Made by a program: the position numbers and the translations under genes
Notes under the pieces: model-generated
Seen by the model: only the letters and a program-made list of their open reading frames with translations
What the model was told of the DNA's origin: nothing
The model's database searches: none
Source of the DNA: Sediminitomix flava
GTDB taxonomy: Bacteria > Bacteroidota > Bacteroidia > Cytophagales > Flammeovirgaceae
Length of the DNA stretch: 64,000 nt
Assembly (NCBI RefSeq): GCF_003149185.1
Contig: NZ_QGDO01000004.1
Location: 1 to 64,000 of the forward strand
Reading direction: 5' to 3'
Part shown: positions 27,053 through 34,321 of the stretch, piece by piece
Numbering within the stretch: the stretch's first letter is position 1
Layout of the letters: the number at the start of each line of letters is the position of its first letter

Positions 27053-27628
27053 ATGACAGATATGCAAGTAAGCAATGGCTACACCGAAGAGCAGATTCTG
27101 GAAGGCTGTAAAAATAACAGCCGAAAATTTCAGAAAGCACTTTACGATTTGTACTCGGCCCGACTTATGGCCGTAGCCGCTCGTTATGCTCATACAGATG
27201 AAGATGCTCATGATATCTTACAAGAAGCTTTTATTAAAATCTTCAAAAAGATAGATACTTTCAGAGCAGAGTCACATCTATATGCTTGGATGAAACGTAT
27301 CGTTGTCAATACAGCGTTAAACTTTCATAGGAGCAAGCTGTATACACAGCCAATGGTAGACGTGAACGAAATGTATGATCTTGCTGAGAAGGAGTATACC
27401 ATTAGTCATTTCAGTTATAATGAGTTGAAGGATATGCTTCAAAGTTTACCCGATGGTTGTAGAATGGTTTTTAACCTCTATGCCATTGAAGGATATAAGC
27501 ATAAAGAAATTTCTTCTATGTTGGACATTAGTGAAGGCACTTCAAAGTCTCAGTATGCGAGAGCAAAGAAGTTGTTACAGGAGTTGATTGAAAAGGCGAA
27601 TCGTAGTTATGAATACAGCCAAAGATAA
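27053..27628 (+). CDS. ECF-type RNA polymerase sigma factor
   Basis: A 191-residue sigma-70 family protein. Region 2 is at about residues 25-95 (YDLYSARLMAVAARY, DAHDILQEAFIKIFKKI, HLYAWMKRIVVNTALNF) and region 4 at about 120-180 (LPDGCRMVFNLYAIEGYKHKEISSMLDISEGTSKSQ). It lacks regions 1 and 3, as ECF sigmas do. The gene overlaps the next by 20 bases, a translational coupling typical of sigma/anti-sigma pairs, although the downstream product is unusual. Its promoter targets cannot be read from the sequence. Confidence 0.93.
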   Translation: MTDMQVSNGYTEEQILEGCKNNSRKFQKALYDLYSARLMAVAARYAHTDEDAHDILQEAFIKIFKKIDTFRAESHLYAWMKRIVVNTALNFHRSKLYTQPMVDVNEMYDLAEKEYTISHFSYNELKDMLQSLPDGCRMVFNLYAIEGYKHKEISSMLDISEGTSKSQYARAKKLLQELIEKANRSYEYSQR

Positions 27629-29369
27629 TTTCGGAAAAATATGGAAAGAGGCATGTGAAAATGCCAAACTTCCTCCCGATGAGTCTTTGTGGAATCTCGT
27701 ACTTGATCGTTTATCTAATAGTAAATGGCAAAAAGCACTTGAGGAAGGAAAGATTCCTCCAAATCAGGAGCTATGGAAAGAAATCACACATCAACTAGAA
27801 GCCATCAAATGGCAAAAGACAGTTGAAGAAGCTGACCTTAAACCCAAAAAGGATTTATGGGATAGCATCAGTGATGAATTGGATGCCTCTGAATGGAGTG
27901 AAAAACTTGAGGGAGAGAATAAAATCCCTAAAAAGGATTTGTGGACTAGCATCAGTAACGAACTTGACGCATCCGAATGGAGCGAGAAGTTTGAAGATGA
28001 GCAATTACAGCCTAAAGATGGAATGTGGGCAGCTATTTCCGATGACTTGGAAACTTCTGAATGGTCTGAAAAACTTGAAAATGAAGAGTTACAACCAGAT
28101 TCTTCACTTTGGAATAAAATCGAATCAGAATTACCTCAGGAGTCAAAATCAAAGGTAGTTGTATTCCCATGGTGGAAAAGTATGGCTGCCGCTGTAACCT
28201 TGATTGCAGTTGGTACAATAGGCGTGCGCTCTTTAACAGGAGATAAAATAGAACCTGCTATTTCTACACAAGAAGTTGTAAAAGAAAATCATCATCATCA
28301 GATTGTAGAACCTATGTCTGCTCCTATCATTGAGGAGAAAGCATTAGAGTCTGCAATCAAAGAAAATGAATATGTAAAGGTTGCCTCAGCTAAACCTCTA
28401 AACACAGTAAATACGCCAGTAGCTTCTCAGAAAGCTAGACAGGCATTTACTCAAAACAATGATGCTGAACCTCCAATTTTTACAGATTCTAATGATATAC
28501 TCGCTCAAGCTTCTTCAAACCCTCAAGAAAATACACTTGCGGTAAATAAAGTGGAAAAAGCGAACCTTAGAGAAATCGTTCTTTATAAAAGGTATTCGCT
28601 CCAGTCATCTGAAGCAGCACAAGTAAATGCTAATGCCTATTATTCGGCTTTAGATCGACTTGAAAAAGTAAATGAAGAAAACAAAGATGGTAAGTTCTAT
28701 GCTGGTCTAAACCTAAACTCAACCGCTTTTGATTCTAAACTTACTGGTGGTAATTCCTCTGTAGTCATGGCGACTTCAAATATGCCCGAAACATCGGCTT
28801 ACGGAACACCAATGCTGACAGAAGTTAACCAGAGTACGAAGCCAGCAATATCAATGAGGTATGGACTAGAAGCAGGTATGCACTTGTCTAAAAAGTGGGT
28901 TGTAGAGACAGGGCTTATCTATGGTAACCTTGGTACGACAGGTACTTCTGAAGCAGTTTCTACATTTAGAGCTAGTAGCGAGGGTGCTGAACAATTTTCA
29001 GTGACAAATACCACAAGTTACGATTATGTATACAACTCATTCTCTGTTCCATTGAAAGTTGGATATGTCATCGGGAATAAGAAACTGAGAATGATCGTAA
29101 AATCGGGTATCAATACCGAAATCATCTCAGGAAATGAATTAAAGGTTAATAGTTTAACATATCAGAACGGGGCACCCGAGTTAAAACCTTATTATTTCAA
29201 TGGTGTTATCGGTAATGAAATCAACTACCGATTTGATCAGCGATTTAACATTGGTATAGAAGCCAATTATGAATTCGGATTTGATAGAATTACAGAGAGT
29301 AATTTCGACTCATATGGTAATCCAAATGCCTATAACTTTGGGGTAAAACTCAAATACCTTATTCATTAA
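27609..29369 (+). CDS. Sigma-linked protein: Trp-repeat cytoplasmic domain, one TM helix and predicted outer-membrane barrel
   Basis: This 586-residue protein starts inside the ECF sigma gene. Residues 21-176 contain about five and a half copies of a 27-29-residue repeat, each with the frame P..xLW..I...L....W.e.lE; copies start near 21, 49, 77, 106, 133 and 161. A single hydrophobic helix follows at about 187-208 (AAAVTLIAVGTIGV), then a Pro/Ser-rich linker, and from about 355 a beta-rich C-terminus (GKFYAGLNLNSTAF, GLEAGMHLSKKWVVETGL, NYRFDQRFNIGIEANYEFG) resembling outer-membrane beta-barrel domains. I infer an envelope-spanning regulator that could hold the sigma factor through the repeats. 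The start ATG at 27609 was chosen over the TTG at 27588. Confidence 0.75.
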   Translation: MNTAKDNFGKIWKEACENAKLPPDESLWNLVLDRLSNSKWQKALEEGKIPPNQELWKEITHQLEAIKWQKTVEEADLKPKKDLWDSISDELDASEWSEKLEGENKIPKKDLWTSISNELDASEWSEKFEDEQLQPKDGMWAAISDDLETSEWSEKLENEELQPDSSLWNKIESELPQESKSKVVVFPWWKSMAAAVTLIAVGTIGVRSLTGDKIEPAISTQEVVKENHHHQIVEPMSAPIIEEKALESAIKENEYVKVASAKPLNTVNTPVASQKARQAFTQNNDAEPPIFTDSNDILAQASSNPQENTLAVNKVEKANLREIVLYKRYSLQSSEAAQVNANAYYSALDRLEKVNEENKDGKFYAGLNLNSTAFDSKLTGGNSSVVMATSNMPETSAYGTPMLTEVNQSTKPAISMRYGLEAGMHLSKKWVVETGLIYGNLGTTGTSEAVSTFRASSEGAEQFSVTNTTSYDYVYNSFSVPLKVGYVIGNKKLRMIVKSGINTEIISGNELKVNSLTYQNGAPELKPYYFNGVIGNEINYRFDQRFNIGIEANYEFGFDRITESNFDSYGNPNAYNFGVKLKYLIH

Positions 29370-29393
29370 TTAATATCAAATTATATAAAAATG

Positions 29394-29429
29394 AAGTGAA
29401 AATTACAGATGTAGTTTTCACTTTTTTTT
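29394..29429 (+). terminator. Terminator of the sigma/barrel operon
   Basis: AAGTGAAAA (29394-29402) pairs with TTTTCACTT (29415-29423), followed by an eight-T run. Confidence 0.85.
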
Positions 29430-29653
29430 GTGCCTTATTCTATCTAAACGTAATTATTTCTATAGAATAATGTATGATTTTAAGCAGCTGAATTGAATTT
29501 CAATCATTTGTAATTATCACAGCAATAGAATGATTTATTTTCGGGCACAGAGAAAATTACAAATTACACCAAATAGTACAAGACAAGAGTTTCTAACTAT
29601 AGATATAACTATTACAAGCCTAAGAATTCAACTCTTTAAAATCAAATAGAAAA

Positions 29654-32536
29654 ATGAAGACCCATTTTTGCCTAATTGTTATTCTGTGTATTCTTACAGT
29701 ATCACCTGCCTTTGCTCAAAAAAAAGTTGAGAGAAAATTAAAAACAGCAGAACAATTTCTAGATCTCCAAGAGTTTCATAACGTGGAAATTTTGATGGAG
29801 GAAATATTAGAAATGAACCCTGAAAACCCTAAGAGCAACTATCTTATGGGGATAGCTAAGTTATTTGCTGCAGGAAGTAATCCACTTCACTCATTATCAT
29901 ATTTCACCAAAGCTTATGATTCGGGTTTACCTTTCCCACATATAGATTATTACATGGGAAGAGGGCTACATTTAAATAATGAATTTGAAAAAGCAATCAA
30001 GTTCTATAACAAAGAATACTTGATGGCTAAACCCGATGCAGAATTAGATTATGATACAGAGTCTTCACACTTCGATGTTATTGTCTCTAAAGAAAAAATA
30101 AGTCAACTTATTGAGAACTGTCAAAATGGTATTTTACTATCAAAAAGTAAAGGACATGAGATGATCTCAAATATGGCAGCTCTAAATACTCACTCTCCAG
30201 ATATGTCACCTGTTCTTTCAGAAGATGAATCTGTTATACTATTCACTGCTCAATCTAAAAAGCGTACAAAATTTAATGTTGACCTCACAACAAATCTACC
30301 CGATCAAGATATTTACATGAGTAGAAAAGATGAGAATGGTAATTGGAGCACAGCTAGTCCTTTCTCAAAGATAAATACCAACGATCACGATGCGGCAGTA
30401 TCTTTAAGCAATAGAGACCAGACTTTATATTTATATAGAGAAGAAGCTACTCATAAGCTTCATTCGGGAAGTATATATAAAATGGAGGCTGAAAATGGCA
30501 AATGGTCTAAACCAGAAAGATTACCCGAAGGTATTAATACCGACTATTGGGAAACGCATATCACAATGTCCCAAGACGGAAAATCTATGGTTATTGTGAG
30601 TGATAGAGAAGGTGGTGAAGGAAAAAGGGATTTATATTATATCAGAAAACTGCCAAATGGTGAATGGGCTAATCCTCAAAACTTAGGGGCAGAAATTAAT
30701 ACTGAACTTGATGAAGAATCGCCATTCTTAACCGACAACGGTGAAACTCTTTACTTCAGTTCTAAAGGACATAACTCAATCGGTGGATTTGATATTTATA
30801 AGGCTAAGAAAGATCCTGATACAGGTTTATTCACGGCTCCAATAAACATGGGTATTCCTACAAACTCAGCTAGTGATGATGTTTTCTATATTGTCTCTAA
30901 AGATGGTAGCCATGCTTACTTCTCATCAATTAGAGAAGACACAAAAGGTTCTTTCGATATCTATTCTTCTACTCTACCAGAAGACGAAAATCATGTAGCG
31001 ACTATCAGAGGAGTTGTAATGGATAAAGAAACATTACAACCCATGAATGCTGAAATTAGAATTATCGATTTAAAAACACATCAACAGGTTTTCGATATCT
31101 ATTCAAGTGCTGAAACAGGGCATTATTCTGCTACTCTCCTACCCAATAGAGCTTATGCTATAAATGTTCTTCACAAAGACTATTTGATGAAATCATATCA
31201 TCTGAATGCTATGGAATTATTTGAAGACATTGAAATCGTTCATGACTTTTCAATGCAGCCAATAGCTGATCAAAGGTTTGAGCCTTTAAATAATGTATTC
31301 CTTGATGAAAGAACATCTGATGTACTTGAAGTTTCAGAACCAGAACTTAGAAACTTAATCGACTTCCTTGAGCAAAATCCTAATATTGTTGTTCAAATTG
31401 GTACACACTTAGCGCCTAAAAGAAGCGATGATGACAATCTGACCCTAGTCAAAACAAAAGCGAAAACCGCATCGGTAAATGTCAGACTAAAAGAACTAGG
31501 TATCGACCTTGAAAGGTTTCAAGAAAGGCATTTAGGTTTCGGTAAAGATCATATTGCATTAGGTGAGCAACAAAGGATCGAATACTTTGTAAAAGACCTC
31601 ACTAAAAAAGAAGAACCAATAGTCTATCCCAACCTTCCAGAGTCTGAAGATATTTATGCGATCATGCCAGATTGCTTAGAAAAAGGTAAGAAACAGAAAT
31701 TGGAAGAGCGGATTGTTTTTTCTGAGATGGATCATGCGCTAACCAGTTCTGATAAAGTTGCTATTAATAGAGTATTGGCCATGCTTATGGAATGTAGCGA
31801 AATGGAACTTCAAATTGTAGGACATACAAACGTAGACGGAGGAGAAACACTAAAAGATGCTTTAAAATTAAAGAGTGCAAATACAGTCGCTCAGTATTTT
31901 ATTCTACAAGGAATAGCCAAAGAACGCCTTCATGTAATTGCTGATAAAGAAAGTCCAATAGAGCTTAATGGCAAAAACTGGATAGACTTCTTTGCTTTAG
32001 GCGGTGGTTCTTACAGAGAAAATCCGCTTGAAGAGCCTAAACTCATGGTTTCTAATTCTTCTGATTTTATAGCTGAAGATCTTGAGGAAGATATAGCCGC
32101 TAGAGGTGAGTCTACAGGAATAAAAGCATCGGCGATGGGGTCTGCTGAAAAACTTGAAAAAGCCGTTAAAGTATATAGACATGGTGAATTTATTGGAATC
32201 TCTATTTACTTCGACTTTGACTCTGATAAGATCAAAGAATCAGAAAAGAAAGCGATTACAACACTCGTAAAAATACTTGAAAATGATCCTCTGATGAAAA
32301 TGGAAGTAATTGGTCATACCGATAATGTAGGTTCTGATAACTACAATGAGAAGTTGGGTAAAAAGAGAGCTAAATCGGTAGAACAATTCCTTTTGCTAAA
32401 AGCCGTTGATAAAGATAGGATCATCATCAAATCTATGGGAGAAGGTCAGCCAGTAATGGGGAATGAAACTTCTGAAGGAAGACAAAAAAATAGACGTACT
32501 GAATTCAAAGTTGTAAAAGAAACAGATTTACAATAA
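29654..32536 (+). CDS. PorE-like TPR/PD40/OmpA-domain protein with three OmpA-like modules
   Basis: A 960-residue exported protein (signal peptide to VSPAFAQ). Order: TPR-like helices (about 25-130), WD40-like PD40 beta-propeller repeats (about 175-440; SPVLSEDESVILFTAQS, HITMSQDGKSMVIVSD, ESPFLTDNGETLYFSS), a CarboxypepD-regulatory-like domain (about 450-530), then OmpA-like domains. The last one (about 850-960) is canonical, with IGHTDNVGSDNYNEKLGKKR. Two earlier stretches (about 545-660 and 690-790) resemble OmpA domains but lack the key Asp and Arg. TPR-PD40-CRD-OmpA is the layout of P. gingivalis PorE, a T9SS component anchored to peptidoglycan. Such an envelope role is inferred. Monocistronic with a terminator. 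Confidence 0.87.
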   Translation: MKTHFCLIVILCILTVSPAFAQKKVERKLKTAEQFLDLQEFHNVEILMEEILEMNPENPKSNYLMGIAKLFAAGSNPLHSLSYFTKAYDSGLPFPHIDYYMGRGLHLNNEFEKAIKFYNKEYLMAKPDAELDYDTESSHFDVIVSKEKISQLIENCQNGILLSKSKGHEMISNMAALNTHSPDMSPVLSEDESVILFTAQSKKRTKFNVDLTTNLPDQDIYMSRKDENGNWSTASPFSKINTNDHDAAVSLSNRDQTLYLYREEATHKLHSGSIYKMEAENGKWSKPERLPEGINTDYWETHITMSQDGKSMVIVSDREGGEGKRDLYYIRKLPNGEWANPQNLGAEINTELDEESPFLTDNGETLYFSSKGHNSIGGFDIYKAKKDPDTGLFTAPINMGIPTNSASDDVFYIVSKDGSHAYFSSIREDTKGSFDIYSSTLPEDENHVATIRGVVMDKETLQPMNAEIRIIDLKTHQQVFDIYSSAETGHYSATLLPNRAYAINVLHKDYLMKSYHLNAMELFEDIEIVHDFSMQPIADQRFEPLNNVFLDERTSDVLEVSEPELRNLIDFLEQNPNIVVQIGTHLAPKRSDDDNLTLVKTKAKTASVNVRLKELGIDLERFQERHLGFGKDHIALGEQQRIEYFVKDLTKKEEPIVYPNLPESEDIYAIMPDCLEKGKKQKLEERIVFSEMDHALTSSDKVAINRVLAMLMECSEMELQIVGHTNVDGGETLKDALKLKSANTVAQYFILQGIAKERLHVIADKESPIELNGKNWIDFFALGGGSYRENPLEEPKLMVSNSSDFIAEDLEEDIAARGESTGIKASAMGSAEKLEKAVKVYRHGEFIGISIYFDFDSDKIKESEKKAITTLVKILENDPLMKMEVIGHTDNVGSDNYNEKLGKKRAKSVEQFLLLKAVDKDRIIIKSMGEGQPVMGNETSEGRQKNRRTEFKVVKETDLQ

Positions 32537-32548
32537 TTACACTTTTCC

Positions 32549-32586
32549 AAAAACACTGAAAGAACACCCTCTTTCAGTGTTTTTTT
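32549..32586 (+). terminator. Terminator of the PorE-like gene
   Basis: A 14-bp stem pairs AAAAACACTGAAAG (32549-32562) with CTTTCAGTGTTTTT (32571-32584), in a T-rich tail. Confidence 0.9.
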
Positions 32587-32724
32587 ATACTCATTTGGCT
32601 CCCTGCCTAACACATACTTATCTCCTTGATTTCAATAAATCTAATTTATTAATACCTCAGTGTTCAATATTCGCTATTGGATTGTTATGGAATCAAAGTC
32701 TATATAAACGAAAGTGAATCAAGT

Positions 32725-33243
32725 ATGGCACAGAACAATTCATCACATGTTTACCCAAAAACATTTTCTCATATTGGCATCACAGTCCCAGACCTAGATG
32801 CCGCTGTAAAATTCTATTCAGAAGTAATGGGATTTTACATTATCATGCCTCCCACATTAGTTACCGAAGAAAAAGAGACTGCAATTGGTCAAATGTGTCT
32901 AGATGTCTTTGGTGAAGGTTGGGGTACTTTCCGTATTGCTCACATGTCTACAGGTGATAAAATTGGGATCGAGCTTTTCGAGTTTAAAGAGAGTAAAGAT
33001 CAAAAACCTGTCTTCAATCCATACAGAAGTGGTTTATTTCATTTCTGTATTCAAGACCCCGATGTAGAAGGTTTAGTAGAAAAAATTGTAGCAGCAGGAG
33101 GTAAACAACGCATGCCTATCCGTGAGTACTATCCTGGCGAAAAACCTTACCGCATGTGCTATGTAGAAGACCCATTCGGAACTGTATTTGAAGTTTATTC
33201 CCACTCCTACGAATTACATTATTCAGCAGGAGCATACAAATAA
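32725..33243 (+). CDS. VOC superfamily (glyoxalase/dioxygenase-like) protein
   Basis: A 172-residue protein with two beta-alpha-beta-beta-beta modules. Likely metal ligands are His in FSHIGITVPDL, Glu in IGIELFEFKE, His in LFHFCIQDP and Glu in TVFEVYSHS. This pattern suits a metal-dependent lyase, isomerase or dioxygenase of the VOC superfamily; substrate unknown. The ATG at 32725 is preferred to the in-frame TTG at 32677, since the VOC domain starts only after it. It ends in a hairpin shared with the convergent membrane-protein gene. Confidence 0.82.
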   Translation: MAQNNSSHVYPKTFSHIGITVPDLDAAVKFYSEVMGFYIIMPPTLVTEEKETAIGQMCLDVFGEGWGTFRIAHMSTGDKIGIELFEFKESKDQKPVFNPYRSGLFHFCIQDPDVEGLVEKIVAAGGKQRMPIREYYPGEKPYRMCYVEDPFGTVFEVYSHSYELHYSAGAYK

Positions 33244-33276
33244 GAATCATTCATTTGTGTTCTTATTTTATAAATC

Positions 33277-33316
33277 AGGTTCACCATATTCAAGAATATG
33301 GTGAACCTAGTTTTTT
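33277..33316. terminator. Bidirectional terminator between VOC and membrane-protein genes
   Basis: A 15-bp arm (33277-33291) is the perfect reverse complement of 33294-33308. A six-T run follows on the plus strand. Confidence 0.82.
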
Positions 33317-33342
33317 AATTGTAAAGTACACTAAACCAACCC

Positions 33343-33711
33343 CTACTGATTAAAATATCTTTTGACAGGTTTTGTGAAAGACAATACAATAGAAAGAATT
33401 GAAATCACGAAACCTATATAAGCCGAAGTTGGAATAGAAATGGCAAAATCAATCACAATGAATAAGCGCATTAACCATATCTTTCTTTTAATGATTGAAG
33501 TAACAATTCCTCCAAACATAAACATATAACCGATAGCGGTATAAAGAATCTGCTCAGGACCAAAAGCTCCAATCTGCGAACCTTTTAAAGTGAATACGGT
33601 GTAAAAAGTAAAAGCAAGTAAAATCTTAAGTGCATTTGAGATAAAGATCACTCGCAATAAGGCTGGCTTCTTAACTACATTTTCTCCAAGTACATTTACA
33701 TTTGAACTCAT
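33343..33711 (-). CDS. Small integral membrane protein, unknown
   Basis: A 122-residue protein with about four hydrophobic helices (VIFISNALKILLAFTFY, ILYTAIGYMFMFGGIVTSII, LMRLFIVIDFAISIP, AYIGFVISILSIVLSF). No family recognised. The ATG at 33711 is chosen over a TTG at 33795, which would add 28 non-hydrophobic residues. The next gene upstream on this strand ends 110 bases away, so operon membership is unclear. Confidence 0.65.
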   Translation of the reverse strand: MSSNVNVLGENVVKKPALLRVIFISNALKILLAFTFYTVFTLKGSQIGAFGPEQILYTAIGYMFMFGGIVTSIIKRKIWLMRLFIVIDFAISIPTSAYIGFVISILSIVLSFTKPVKRYFNQ

Positions 33712-33822
33712 AATATATCTCAGTTTTTGGTTTTGATTATAGAACAATACAAAGGTCTCAAATACCCTTTTGACGTATTGGGATGATCGGTTCAAAGACT
33801 TGGAGATTTAGCTCAAAACATC

Positions 33823-34170
33823 TTATCCTATTTCTTCTCTTAATTTCTTAGGCAATTTATCATAGACTAATTGATAGGAATGATCTATCCATTCACAAAC
33901 CTCCTTATCGTTCATATCTTGATTTGGGTATACCGAATTCCAATGCTTTTTATTCATATGATAACCAGGAGTAACAGAATTATACTGTTCGCGTAACTCC
34001 ATAGCCTTTTCGGGGTCACACTTTAAGTTGATATATTGAAAATTATCAAGATCAGTGAGGGCAAACATTTTCCCACCTACTTTAAACACTAATGTACTTT
34101 CATCAAAAGGGAGGTGTTCTGTTACACCCTTTTTAGCCATGCAGTAATTTCTAACAAACTCTAAATCCAT
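33823..34170 (-). CDS. MmcQ/YjbR family protein
   Basis: A 115-residue protein with the YjbR/MmcQ CyaY-like fold signature: HLPFDESTLVFKVGGKMFALT, NLKCDPEKAMELRE, TPGYHMNKKHWNSV and DHSYQLVYDKLPKK. The family has been called DNA-binding from structural work, but its role is not settled. The ATG at 34170 is preferred over the TTG at 34191. Probably monocistronic. Confidence 0.9.
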   Translation of the reverse strand: MDLEFVRNYCMAKKGVTEHLPFDESTLVFKVGGKMFALTDLDNFQYINLKCDPEKAMELREQYNSVTPGYHMNKKHWNSVYPNQDMNDKEVCEWIDHSYQLVYDKLPKKLREEIG

Positions 34171-34264
34171 AGTTCTTGGTTTTTGAAACAATTTATTGAA
34201 GATATTAATAAAAATTGACGCAGTCAGAAAATTTCCATTTAGAGTTCATCTCTATCTAATGGTA

Positions 34265-34300
34265 AAAAAATAGCCCATTCAGTAAGTACTGAATGGGCTA
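34265..34300 (-). terminator. Terminator of the GH31 gene
   Basis: TAGCCCATTCAGTA (34271-34284) pairs perfectly with 34287-34300. On the minus strand it is followed by TATTTTTTTACC. Confidence 0.88.
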
Positions 34301-34321
34301 TACTATTTGAATAGCTAAAAA

